From: JBLWXV01 sp048267245
GTDB taxonomy: Bacteria; Bdellovibrionota; Bacteriovoracia; Bacteriovoracales; Bacteriovoracaceae
Direction: 5' to 3'
Assembly: GCA_048267245.1 (NCBI GenBank)
Contig: JBLWXV010000001.1
Location: forward strand, 1,736,001-1,800,000
Length of the DNA stretch: 64,000 nucleotides
Shown here piece by piece: positions 17,140 to 25,525 of this stretch (within the stretch, counting starts at the first letter, position 1; every line of letters starts with the position of its first letter). The notes beneath the pieces were generated by a model, which had not been told where the DNA came from, did not search any database, and saw only the letters and a list, made by a program, of their open reading frames with translations. The position numbers were made by a program, and so were the translations under genes.

Positions 17140-17823
17140 TTAAAACTTAGATAGTAGGGTCTTGATTTTTTCGAGATCCGCTTTTCTTGAGTGGCGATCG
17201 AGGAGAACCTCGCGCCCACTCTTAGTTTTAAAGAAGAGTTCAAAATACCCTTTATTCATAAAGCCGCGCATATCTTCTTGACCGGAGAGACGGGCCATAT
17301 TGGGTGAATCCATAAAGTGGCCGACGCTAAAAGAAGCGGCAGTTTCCAATTCATAGGTCTTCTTAAAAACTGGAATAAAGAAAAAGCGATAAATCACACT
17401 CAATTTTGTCCCTTGCTTAGAGACCCACTTTTCATAGAAGTAGGCAAAGAGTAGGACAGTGGGAATGAGGGCCATGGTAGCGGCGACCAAAAGTGCCAGA
17501 GCACTATTGAGGGCATCTTCACCTTGGTAGAGCTTAACGAGTGGATCTTTAATGGCCACGCCCATGGCGAGCAAGACGACTAAGATAGCTGCGAGATAGC
17601 CCCAAAATACCATTGGGAGCCCGTAGCTCTTAAGAACGATTCCACCTGTTGCAGGTGTGCTGAGGCGATCTTTTTCGCTCTCATCAACTGGCATGACATA
17701 CATTAATCCCATGGGGGCATCATAGTGGAAGAGCCACCGCTTGAGAAGACTTAGGGTGGGGATTTTGCTAAAATCCACTAAACGATTTTTAGGCGAGGTG
17801 ACCCTTGGAAAATGGATATTCAA
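17140..17823 (-). CDS. Two-TM membrane protein, unknown (227 aa)
   Basis: The protein has two strong membrane segments at about 68-90 (GYLAAILVVLLAMGVAI) and 106-128 (LALLVAATMALIPTVLLFAYF), flanked by a cytoplasmic-looking N-terminal region (DFSKIPTLSLLKRWLFHYDAPMG) and a C-terminal domain with beta strands. No family is recognised. It starts at TTG; the start lies 19 bases inside the divergent gene on the other strand, so if both starts are right the two 5' ends overlap. An internal GTG at 17778 would remove the overlap but has no ribosome site. Confidence 0.55.
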   Translation of the reverse strand: MNIHFPRVTSPKNRLVDFSKIPTLSLLKRWLFHYDAPMGLMYVMPVDESEKDRLSTPATGGIVLKSYGLPMVFWGYLAAILVVLLAMGVAIKDPLVKLYQGEDALNSALALLVAATMALIPTVLLFAYFYEKWVSKQGTKLSVIYRFFFIPVFKKTYELETAASFSVGHFMDSPNMARLSGQEDMRGFMNKGYFELFFKTKSGREVLLDRHSRKADLEKIKTLLSKF

Positions 17824-18200
17824 CTTATGCGTTCCACCTGTTACGACTCGCTGAGTTGCAAGCTTTTAAAGAGTCCAAAATCTATGCTCCGGCCTCTCTG
17901 GGCGGTGAGGGATTCATCCACTTTTCAAATGAAATTCAGCTCTTCAAAGTGGCCAGGAGGTTCTATCACAGCTTTGACGATCTCCATGTGATTCGCGTTG
18001 TCTTAAGCGCTGTTAGTGATAAGCTCGCCATTGAGCCCGCCCTCGTGCACCAACAATTTGCAGGGGCAAATGAAGAACTCTTTGCCCACCTCTACCGCGA
18101 ACTTCTCTGGAGTGAAGTCGACTCTATTGCGCGCTTTAGGCACGAGTGTGAATTTGAAGATCTTGCCTTTGAGCCAAGTGCTAGCTACTCGCTCTCTTGA
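17805..18200 (+). CDS. DUF952 family protein
   Basis: A 131-residue protein with the DUF952 pattern: YAFHLLRLAELQAFKESKIYAP, then GEGFIHFSNEIQLFKVARRFY, the conserved (F/Y)IHFS and ARRFY blocks, VIRVVLSAVSDKLAIEPALVHQ and LFAHLYREL. The DUF952 fold is related to ADP-ribosyltransferase-like proteins, but its activity is not known. The TTG start has GAGG six bases upstream; the GTG nearby is out of frame. It overlaps its divergent neighbour by 19 bases and its convergent neighbour (ppk2) by 16, showing how packed this area is. Confidence 0.8.
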   Translation: MENGYSTYAFHLLRLAELQAFKESKIYAPASLGGEGFIHFSNEIQLFKVARRFYHSFDDLHVIRVVLSAVSDKLAIEPALVHQQFAGANEELFAHLYRELLWSEVDSIARFRHECEFEDLAFEPSASYSLS

Positions 18201-19030
18201 TCCCCGCGCTTAGACTCGGGAGGTGTGACGTTCATCTCTACTGGATCGCGCCCAAAAATGCGCACAATTTGTGGATCTGGCATCAGGTCAATCTTCTGCG
18301 AACCCTTACCCTCATAGTCGATACTTGAGAGCACGTATCTCATGGCCTCAGTTCGGGCCTTGCCCTTGTCGTTGCCGTTGATAATAATCCAGGGAGATTT
18401 CTCGGTGTGAGTGTGTTGAAACATCATGCGCTTAAAGGCGGTGTACTCTTCCCACTTCTCCTGCGCCATACGATCGACAGTTGAGAGCTTCCAGCGCTTT
18501 AGTGGATTGATCTTGCGGTCGTCGAGTCGCTTTTGCTGCTCTTCTGCATTGATAGAGAACCAGAATTTAAAGAGGATGATCCCATCATCGACGAGCATTT
18601 CTTCAAAGAGATTCACTTGCTTCATAAAGCGTTGATACTCATCAGTGGAGCAAAAGCCCATCACAGGCTCTACCACCGCGCGATTATACCAAGAGCGATC
18701 GAAGAAGCAGATTTGACCGGGGTTTGGAAGTTCCTTGATATAGCGCTGAAAGTACCACTGTCCGCGCTCGATATCGGTGGGCTTAGGAAGGGCAACGATT
18801 CTCATACCCCGGGGATTGAGGTATTGGCTAAAGGCAAAGACCGCGCCTCCTTTTCCGGCGGTGTCGCGCCCTTCAAAGAGAATGATAATGCGCTTTTGAT
18901 TCTCGGCGACCCAGTACTGCATATTAATAAGCTCGATATAGAGCTTTTCTAACTCGGGTCCAATCACGGGGCGTAATTCACTGTCTAATGGTCTCATAGC
19001 ACACTGCTGAAAAGTTGTATTAACGTGCAT
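18185..19030 (-). CDS. ppk2: Polyphosphate kinase 2 (class I)
   Basis: Cytoplasmic enzyme that transfers phosphate between polyphosphate and nucleotides, mostly making GTP/ATP from GDP/ADP with polyP. The Walker A is FEGRDTAGKGG (residues 51-61), followed by GMRIVALPKPTDIERGQWYFQRY, the FDRSWYNRAVVEPVMG signature and LDDRKINPLKRWKLSTVD, all typical. At 281 residues it is a single-domain class I protein. The ATG at 19030 has a weak ribosome site; a start at 18997 (MRPLDSELR) is possible and would shorten the non-conserved N-terminus by 11 residues. It faces the DUF952 gene with overlapping 3' ends. Confidence 0.95.
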   Translation of the reverse strand: MHVNTTFQQCAMRPLDSELRPVIGPELEKLYIELINMQYWVAENQKRIIILFEGRDTAGKGGAVFAFSQYLNPRGMRIVALPKPTDIERGQWYFQRYIKELPNPGQICFFDRSWYNRAVVEPVMGFCSTDEYQRFMKQVNLFEEMLVDDGIILFKFWFSINAEEQQKRLDDRKINPLKRWKLSTVDRMAQEKWEEYTAFKRMMFQHTHTEKSPWIIINGNDKGKARTEAMRYVLSSIDYEGKGSQKIDLMPDPQIVRIFGRDPVEMNVTPPESKRGDQESE

Positions 19031-19080
19031 TTTATCATTAAGATGAAGTCCCCATCAATTGAGAAGCAAAGGAGTCCCCT

Positions 19081-19572
19081 GTGGATGAGTCACAAAGAAT
19101 CGAAGGACATCTGGCCAGAACCCACGCCGAGGTCGATTCGCGGGAGGGACTAGAGGCGCTTATCCGCCACAATCTCTCAAACTTTGCTTATCGCTATATC
19201 TCAACAAAAAACACCGAAGCACCTGAAGTGATCACGTTAAGTGACGGCGTCTTTGCCGTGTCGAGTGTGGAGGATGATCTTCTCTTGGGCCTAAAGCTTG
19301 GAGGCGAGCAAACCAAGAAGCAGCTCATCGCTATGGCGCGCGAAAAGGGCAAGGGTGCCACCGTTGGCCAGCGCTTGCTAGTAGACGTCTCCCATGTCGA
19401 TCCCAAGCGCTCCTTTACCGCCCGTATTTGCGCTCAGATCAGTTGGGATTCACCGAACCATCGCTATGAAGATCAGTTTGCCGAGCGCGTACTTAAAGTC
19501 GACTATGAAGATGCCCTTGATATGCGCAATCGCCTGGCGCTTGCCCTCGAAGAGGTATGTGCCTTCTTTTAA
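19081..19572 (+). CDS. Hypothetical cytoplasmic protein (163 aa)
   Basis: Unrecognised. GTG start with AAAGGAG six bases upstream, so it is clearly a gene. No signal peptide or membrane segment. The N-terminal half is helical and acidic (RIEGHLARTHAEVDSREGLEALI); the middle is beta-rich (GVFAVSSVEDDLLLGLKLG; TVGQRLLVDVSHVDPKRSFTARICAQISWDS), and the end is an amphipathic helix (LDMRNRLALALEEVCAFF). It diverges from ppk2 with 50 bases between. No functional clue. Confidence 0.6.
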   Translation: MDESQRIEGHLARTHAEVDSREGLEALIRHNLSNFAYRYISTKNTEAPEVITLSDGVFAVSSVEDDLLLGLKLGGEQTKKQLIAMAREKGKGATVGQRLLVDVSHVDPKRSFTARICAQISWDSPNHRYEDQFAERVLKVDYEDALDMRNRLALALEEVCAFF

Positions 19573-19658
19573 TGGCGCATTTTTGTTGATCAAAATACTT
19601 TAAGTTGTGAATTTTGTGTTGAGCTCATCATACAAGAGTGTTTTTGCCGGATAATGAA

Positions 19659-19688
19659 TTAAGTAAATTCTAATATTTATCCGATAAA
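19659..19688 (+). promoter_or_regulatory. Sigma-28-like promoter abutting the start codon
   Basis: TTAAG (19659-19663), 17 bases, CCGATAAA (19681-19688), the same two blocks at the same distance as before 14777. The -10-like block ends eight bases before the ATG at 19697, and no Shine-Dalgarno exists, which together suggest a leaderless transcript. An upstream GCCGGATAA (19646-19654) is an imperfect second copy. Confidence 0.45.
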
Positions 19689-19696
19689 AATGTGTG

Positions 19697-22306
19697 ATGG
19701 AGAGACCAATTCCCAAGAATAGGGCCACGATATTTATTTTTCTTTTTCTGAGCACAGTGAGCTCTTTAAGTTCCTATGCCGATCAAGGACATCCCTGCGC
19801 ACCACAAGTCGTTTGTGGTGAAGTGGGGCGCATTCAAATTTCCGAAAAGGGCGCCGCTAAAATTCTCGAGACGGGAATTGATGCCATCACTAATACAATA
19901 GATATTAAGTCTGAACTCAATGAGGCGATTGCCAAGTCTCCAGATTTTCCAGTGCAAGTGGAGCTCGGAAATAACTCAAACTTTGGGATGAAGGCAACAC
20001 TTGATAATTTGCGCTTTGATGAACTCTCTTTTGGCCCAAGCAAGGTAGATATTGAAGATGGAGAGGTGAGTGTTTGTGTGCCGGTCGAAGAGATGGATAT
20101 TAAGCTTGATGCCGACTTTGATGTCTGGGGCAATAAGCTCTCTCAAAAAGGGGCAGGCGCAAGAATTAAAAAAGATTCACCTCAAAAACCTGAAGTCTGT
20201 TTTACAGGGGAAGTTGACGCCAATGGCGACTTCTCTGAGTTAGTTGCCGTGCCCTGGGAAGAACCAAAAGATGTGGTGATGGAGTCAAAGCGAGCTCTGC
20301 TTTCGGTTGACCTCAATCAGGCCACGAATGATGAAATTATTTTCAATTACCTCACACTCTATTCAATGGAAGAAGGTCACGAGCTGCCGACTAATTTTAG
20401 TTGGAGCAATATTTGGAATATGATGGGTGACTTCTCACCGGAGAATGCAGAGAAATTCTTTGATGTTGATCAGATGAGAAAGAATCTGATCGCTATTAAA
20501 GGGCAGATGCCTCCTTTAAAAGAAGAGGGACTTCCAAAGACAGGGCTTCGAAATTACCTGGGAACCATGGAAGTTGATCTCGCCCTTGATAAAGATCAAG
20601 AGCGCATCGCTGCCGATGAGAGTGTGTGGGACGATATGGTAGAGATCATGAGTCGTCCAACTCCCGAAAGGGAAGCCCCGCCAGATGAATACCGAATCAT
20701 GTCGTGGATAAAAGGGGTTGGTAACTCTGTTGTCAATAAGGCCTATCAGGCCGCAGATGCGACCAAGAGAGGGATCGCTGGCATTGGCAACCGCGTGAGC
20801 ATGAAGGGAGAGTCCCTGCTGCGAGAGCGCTTTCTTCCTTATATTCAAGAGAAATTTAATAAGAGCGCCACAAGTAATCCTCCCGTCATGACGGCGATTG
20901 CTAAGACGGCAGAAAAAGAACTTATTCCAGTTGCTAGAAAGCACGCCAATCGCGCCCTTCAAAAGGCGAGAGAGTTAATTAAACGCGACAATCTCGCGCG
21001 TGCCAAAGCCCATGTGCCAGGATTTCAATTACAAGATGTTATTGACCATGGAACACTAAGACGTCTTGAAGCTAAGCTTGGTCCAAAACCCCTACAAGAT
21101 CTTGTGCTCGCAATTGATGGGATTAAATCTCCTGCTGATTATAAGAGAGTTAAGGAAGAGGCGAGACTCTTTCTCAGTCATATTGATGAATATGCAGATG
21201 CTATCGCTGACAACAGTACCGATGAGCGCACCCACCGCTTCTTGCAAGCGGGTCTTGGTAAGCTCACTGCCAATATCACTGACTTTCTTGGGCAAAATCC
21301 TCATGGGCGCCTTGATAATGGGTTTTTAAACCTGCGCCAGAATGTACTCTATAAGTTGCAAACTAAAGAGCGAACTCTTGCTCGAAATATTGCCCATAAG
21401 CGTGAATTGATGAGTATGGAGGTTATCCCATCTCTCTTTTCTTCACGAACCGGTGGCCCTGAAGTCTCATTGACCTTTCCGGAACTTTGCCGTGAAGGCA
21501 TCGGCAGAATGAAGGGCCCAATTCCTGGAACCCGAGGTCACGACTTCTCAGCAACAGTTGGAATTGATGGCGTCAATGCTATGTTAAAGCGCATGCAACG
21601 TGGTGGTGCTTTTGACTTCTGTCTCTACGGTGGAGAGTATCGCACTTGCCAGAGCGGAGAGAACTATGATCATAAGTGTCGCATGGAACTTCCTCCACGC
21701 ATGGTGTGGAATGGGAGCAAGGGATCTCATCAGCTAATTCTTGATGGGGTGAAGTGCGAGTCTCGCTTTCTCAATGCTCAAAAAGATTGTGGGTTGAATG
21801 TTAACCCACATAAGAGCTTCTTTCACGCAATTGCTTATCCATTTGCAAAGCTTGTCGGAGGCACTTGCAAGCTCGCGACAGATCTCGCTGATGAATTAGT
21901 TACTGGTGGAGTGGGGCAAAATCAAGGTCAAGTGGCCATTGATATTAGTCCGCAAATCTGTGGTCAGGCGCTATGTTTTGATACCAAACTTGCCGGAGTG
22001 AATGTTGAAGCTGATATGAGCAAGCTCTCGCCCACGCTCAAAGGAATGGCCGGTTTAGTGACGGCCATTGCGAGTCCGGTGACAAATGCCGTGAAGACTC
22101 AAATCGTTGATGATCAACTCATGAGTTACCTTGAAAATGATATTTCTCAGCCCCTTCAGGCCCCGCTCGGAGTTGCTCCCAAGTCGATTCAATCGAAACC
22201 TGGTAGTATCACCATCTTTGCCGATTTCGAGCGCACACCAGCAGTTGAGTCGGTTGTTTCGGCCTGCCTACAAAATCAACAAAGTTGTCCAGAGAGGTTC
22301 TTCTAA
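19697..22306 (+). CDS. Large exported protein, first gene of secreted operon
   Basis: No recognised family. The 869-residue product (ATG chosen; GTG directly before is possible) has a signal peptide with cleavage near SSYA, then a cysteine pair (CAPQVVC). Residues 30-180 have alternating short amphipathic strands (VQVELGNNSNFG, VSVCVPVEEMDIKLDADFDVWG) and a similar strand-rich pattern recurs near the C-terminus (VAIDISPQICGQALCFDTKLAGVNVEADMS), reminiscent of lipid-binding TULIP-type or LEA-like folds, but that is impressionistic. The middle is long and helical (about 370-580), followed by a cysteine-containing region (CLYGGEYRTC). It overlaps the next start by one base (TAATG), so translation is coupled. 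Confidence 0.6.
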   Translation: MERPIPKNRATIFIFLFLSTVSSLSSYADQGHPCAPQVVCGEVGRIQISEKGAAKILETGIDAITNTIDIKSELNEAIAKSPDFPVQVELGNNSNFGMKATLDNLRFDELSFGPSKVDIEDGEVSVCVPVEEMDIKLDADFDVWGNKLSQKGAGARIKKDSPQKPEVCFTGEVDANGDFSELVAVPWEEPKDVVMESKRALLSVDLNQATNDEIIFNYLTLYSMEEGHELPTNFSWSNIWNMMGDFSPENAEKFFDVDQMRKNLIAIKGQMPPLKEEGLPKTGLRNYLGTMEVDLALDKDQERIAADESVWDDMVEIMSRPTPEREAPPDEYRIMSWIKGVGNSVVNKAYQAADATKRGIAGIGNRVSMKGESLLRERFLPYIQEKFNKSATSNPPVMTAIAKTAEKELIPVARKHANRALQKARELIKRDNLARAKAHVPGFQLQDVIDHGTLRRLEAKLGPKPLQDLVLAIDGIKSPADYKRVKEEARLFLSHIDEYADAIADNSTDERTHRFLQAGLGKLTANITDFLGQNPHGRLDNGFLNLRQNVLYKLQTKERTLARNIAHKRELMSMEVIPSLFSSRTGGPEVSLTFPELCREGIGRMKGPIPGTRGHDFSATVGIDGVNAMLKRMQRGGAFDFCLYGGEYRTCQSGENYDHKCRMELPPRMVWNGSKGSHQLILDGVKCESRFLNAQKDCGLNVNPHKSFFHAIAYPFAKLVGGTCKLATDLADELVTGGVGQNQGQVAIDISPQICGQALCFDTKLAGVNVEADMSKLSPTLKGMAGLVTAIASPVTNAVKTQIVDDQLMSYLENDISQPLQAPLGVAPKSIQSKPGSITIFADFERTPAVESVVSACLQNQQSCPERFF

Positions 22307-24534
22307 TGAAATCAATCTGGAAAATTTCTATACTTATGTTGAGTCTTGTAAGTGCCCACACGGCCCTCGCTCAAAGTCGTCCAAGTGTTTTGATTATCGG
22401 TGATAGCCAAACTCAAAAAGAATTTGGAAATGGGCTCTATGATAAACTTTCTAAAAGCTATGAAGTACATAGTTACGGGATTTGTAACGCCAACTCGGCA
22501 ACCCTGACCAGTGCTGCCTCAATGGAATTATTGCAGGGAGATTGTAGGGCCGCTGCAGGCTCTGACCCCGTTGTTAGTCGCCATAGCGGTAATGCCTCCT
22601 CGGCCGCTCTCAGTACCAACCAACTTGTGAGAACGGGATCCGCTGGTATTCTTGAGGGCGCCGTTAAACATCACAATCCCGATCTCGTCCTCATCCAGTT
22701 GGGTGATGCCATGGCCGATGGGTATGCTGGTGAAATTGACAATCAGAGAATTAAGCAGCAAGTGACCGAGATCGTCTCTAAGCTTGAGTCTATGGCACCA
22801 AATGTTCCGGCCTGTCAGTGGGTGGGCCCAACTTTTGGAGAAGATAAGAGTGATCAAAAGCCAGGATGGACCAAGAGAGAGGAACAAGTTAAAGCCGTTA
22901 ATCAGGCCATTGCAAGTGCTCTTGCTGATCAGTCAGTGGAGTGTACGCTCATTGATGGCTCAGATGCTTCACTAAAGTCTGAGCTTGGAAGCGACTTTAC
23001 AACTGATGGCCTGCACCTCAAGCCCGATGCCGCGAGAAAGTGGGCCAGCTTTGTAGAAAGTCAGGTTCCCCAAGTTTCTGGACAGGACTTCACTGGAACA
23101 AAGCCGTGTCCTCCAACACCAACGGGTACAGAGATCTCACCACAAGCATCTGCTCTCTTAGGGCAGATTGGCGCCGTAACTGGAAGTCTCACAGACGATA
23201 GTAATTATACTCCACCAGATTTGGCGACAATCTCTCGTCAAAATGAAACTGATAGAATGTTCTCAAGTGCCTATCGCTATGGAAATAGACCAAGTACAGA
23301 CAAGACATTGCTGCCGAAATCTTCTTCCGGTGGTGGTTTCTTTGCGGGTATTGGCTCCTTTTTGGCAGGCCTTCTTGAGGGGATAGGAAATTTCTTTTCA
23401 GCTATTTTTGGTGGCATTACAAGTTGGTTCACAGGAGGGGCGTCGGATCTTCCGGCCAGTGCTTCGCTGACTGAAAATGGTGCAGTTCCACTTGATCCAC
23501 TTGAGAGAAATTCAAATTTGCTGGCCTATCAAGACGAAAATGCTGGGAGAAGTCCCTCGTCGGTAGATCCCTTTAATAGTGTCATGGCCACTGAGAGTAT
23601 TCCTGGTAGTGTTGTTGCTCTTACTGCTCCTGATCTTGGAGACTTTGAAAATACTGACACTACAGTACCGGTTACTTCTTCTGGTCCAAAGCCACGCTAT
23701 CACAACAGAAGCCCTGTGACAGATTCAACTTATATCCCAACCGATGCACCGATTAATGACCGCGCACTTGATGCTGATGAAGAGACACTACTAAGTGAAG
23801 GAAAGCGCTTGGGTGCCGGCAGCTGGCATCGCTTAAATGCCTTAACTCGCACGGCCTATGATCGTGGAGGCTCAAGTTGGTGTGAGAGAAAACTTAAAGA
23901 GGCCTACAATGAAGTACCGGGTGGCCCAATTTGGGGAGGTCTCTCGCTTGAGCAAAGAGCAGATCGAATTAGAAAACACGCTGATATCAGCCTACGCCGC
24001 ATTAAAGAGACTTCCGAACAAGTAGGCTCAACTAATAGAAGTAGTCCACATACTTTAAGCCCAATGCTCGACTCGAATATCGCAGTTTGTATCAGCTTTA
24101 TTGAAACTAGAGGAACACTGAATCCACAATCAATGAACTATACCATGTGCCGCGAACGCAATAATCGTTGGTCAACGGCAAGTGGTCTTGGTCAGATGAC
24201 TAGAACGACATTTAGAGGACTCTATAAGCAGGGTAAACTTCCAATTACTACTACATCAGATTACGAAGGCAAGGGTGTGGATGAGCTCTTCTACTCGATC
24301 ACTGACGATGTAGGACTGCAAATGGAAGTTCTCTACCGCCTAATGAATGAAGAGTTAAAGCGTGCTTCTCGCAGTGGTGGAAGTCGCAATGATATTCTTC
24401 TTCGCGCTGTGACTGCCTACGATCAAGATAATCAATCTAAGTATGTTCGCATGTTTGATCGCTGCCACCGCTGTATGTCTCAAATGTCTGCGGCCCAAGA
24501 TCCAATGCACTGTTACCGGGAGATGGGCAATTGA
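22306..24534 (+). CDS. SGNH hydrolase fused to a lytic-transglycosylase-like domain
   Basis: 742 residues from the coupled ATG (AGAGAGG upstream). Signal peptide 1-22. Residues 26-255 are an SGNH/GDSL hydrolase: IIGDSQT with Ser34, a block II glycine (SYGICNANS) and DGLHLKPDAA with Asp234/His237. Block III reads IQLGDAMAD, without the usual Asn. Such domains deacetylate sugars, including peptidoglycan. Residues about 341-383 are a Gly/Phe-rich hydrophobic segment (GIGSFLAGLLEGIGNFF). The C-terminal ~170 residues resemble the soluble lytic-transglycosylase fold: FIETRGTLNPQSMN with Glu600 as the likely acid, then ASGLGQMTRTTF matching the 'GLMQ' block. An exported two-activity cell-wall enzyme is the best reading. 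Domain similarity is by motif only. Confidence 0.65.
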   Translation: MKSIWKISILMLSLVSAHTALAQSRPSVLIIGDSQTQKEFGNGLYDKLSKSYEVHSYGICNANSATLTSAASMELLQGDCRAAAGSDPVVSRHSGNASSAALSTNQLVRTGSAGILEGAVKHHNPDLVLIQLGDAMADGYAGEIDNQRIKQQVTEIVSKLESMAPNVPACQWVGPTFGEDKSDQKPGWTKREEQVKAVNQAIASALADQSVECTLIDGSDASLKSELGSDFTTDGLHLKPDAARKWASFVESQVPQVSGQDFTGTKPCPPTPTGTEISPQASALLGQIGAVTGSLTDDSNYTPPDLATISRQNETDRMFSSAYRYGNRPSTDKTLLPKSSSGGGFFAGIGSFLAGLLEGIGNFFSAIFGGITSWFTGGASDLPASASLTENGAVPLDPLERNSNLLAYQDENAGRSPSSVDPFNSVMATESIPGSVVALTAPDLGDFENTDTTVPVTSSGPKPRYHNRSPVTDSTYIPTDAPINDRALDADEETLLSEGKRLGAGSWHRLNALTRTAYDRGGSSWCERKLKEAYNEVPGGPIWGGLSLEQRADRIRKHADISLRRIKETSEQVGSTNRSSPHTLSPMLDSNIAVCISFIETRGTLNPQSMNYTMCRERNNRWSTASGLGQMTRTTFRGLYKQGKLPITTTSDYEGKGVDELFYSITDDVGLQMEVLYRLMNEELKRASRSGGSRNDILLRAVTAYDQDNQSKYVRMFDRCHRCMSQMSAAQDPMHCYREMGN

Positions 24535-25013
24535 AAGCATTATTTTTTATTTTCTCCCTTTTGATTTCTCAAGCACTCCTGGCCAGTGAGGACTTGTCTC
24601 CTCTTGGTAAAATTAAGAGTGCCGAGGGAATGATACATCTTTATAAAGGCTCATATGACTCGCTTGAAACCCTAGTGGTCGCCAAGTCTATTAAAGATGA
24701 GAATGCCAACTATATTAGTGCAGAGAGCTCAATGGAGACTCTCTTGAGGGTGTTCCCACTAAAATTTTCTGGCAGTGATAAAGTTTATATTGTGAGCGTC
24801 TGGACAAAAGGTGCGCATGGAGAGCAAGTTCGCATCCTAGATCCAGTGCTTGAGAATATGGAAGTGCACCGCTTTAAATCTTCATGGGCAATAGAATTAA
24901 AATTTGAAGATAATAAATTGATAATGAATGGGAAGGGGGACGCTCTTCAAACTAAGGGAAGTGAAACTCCCTATCAAGTTTATGAAGACTTAGTAGATAC
25001 TTGGTCGCCGTAG
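24531..25013 (+). CDS. Small exported protein of the SGNH operon
   Basis: Unrecognised, 160 residues, with a signal peptide (ALFFIFSLLISQALLA). It starts at TTG overlapping the preceding stop by four bases (TTGA), with GGGAG eight bases upstream. The mature part is beta-rich and contains no cysteine (GMIHLYKGSYDSLETLVVAKS; KVYIVSVWTKGAHGEQVRI). Being translationally coupled to the SGNH/transglycosylase gene, it may be an accessory or immunity-like protein; that is inference from position only. Its 3' end overlaps the convergent YkgJ-type gene by 34 bases. Confidence 0.55.
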   Translation: MKALFFIFSLLISQALLASEDLSPLGKIKSAEGMIHLYKGSYDSLETLVVAKSIKDENANYISAESSMETLLRVFPLKFSGSDKVYIVSVWTKGAHGEQVRILDPVLENMEVHRFKSSWAIELKFEDNKLIMNGKGDALQTKGSETPYQVYEDLVDTWSP

Positions 25014-25525
25014 ACTTTGATGAATTCTAAGAGTGCTACCGGCATCGGTAGCTTATCCCACCAAAATTTATCGCTCACTCTCTGATCTATTCCAGATCTC
25101 TCTTCTCGCTCTTTGAGTAGTTCTTGATCTGACTCGCAACCAACACCGTCACTTACCCGTTCTTTTGTAGGGTTAAATGCTAGGCATCCGTAGGGCTTAT
25201 ACTCTAGTGCGATCGAGCAGCCCTTAGGCCCTGGAGAATAGAAAGGGCAAGTATATGTCTTTCTAAGCGCCCTTCGGCCGTCGCCAAAGAATTTATCTAG
25301 ACGGTATTCACTCACACACTGTTCTAGATTTTGAATAAGTTCCTCATTAAGGCGATTATTTTCTTTTAGATAATTATAGAGGTCACTTGTTTCTTGTTGG
25401 GTGGTCTGCATTGAGTTTTTAAGAGAAGTGCAGCAAAGACCTGAACAAGAAGCGCAGTTTTTTGAGCTGCCAGCGAGATCTTTCATGCGATTGATTAAGA
25501 CTTCTCTTCTCTTTGACACATCCAT
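24980..25525 (-). CDS. YkgJ-type cysteine-cluster protein
   Basis: The 181-residue protein has the cysteine pattern of the YkgJ/UPF0153 family (proposed zinc- or iron-binding): NCASCSGLCC at residues 23-32 and a second set, TCPFYSPGPKGCSI and YKPYGCLAFNP (about 92-121), with CESD a bit later. No enzymatic role is established. The ATG overlaps the CLC stop by one base, so it ends the minus-strand phn-CLC operon. Its own last 34 bases overlap the facing gene. Confidence 0.8.
   Translation of the reverse strand: MDVSKRREVLINRMKDLAGSSKNCASCSGLCCTSLKNSMQTTQQETSDLYNYLKENNRLNEELIQNLEQCVSEYRLDKFFGDGRRALRKTYTCPFYSPGPKGCSIALEYKPYGCLAFNPTKERVSDGVGCESDQELLKEREERSGIDQRVSDKFWWDKLPMPVALLEFIKVYGDQVSTKSS

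Noticed and set aside
17140..25013. Genomic island or prophage
   Set aside because: Several unknown secreted genes, but no integrase, tRNA end, direct repeat or phage structural gene, and codon use is like the neighbours'.
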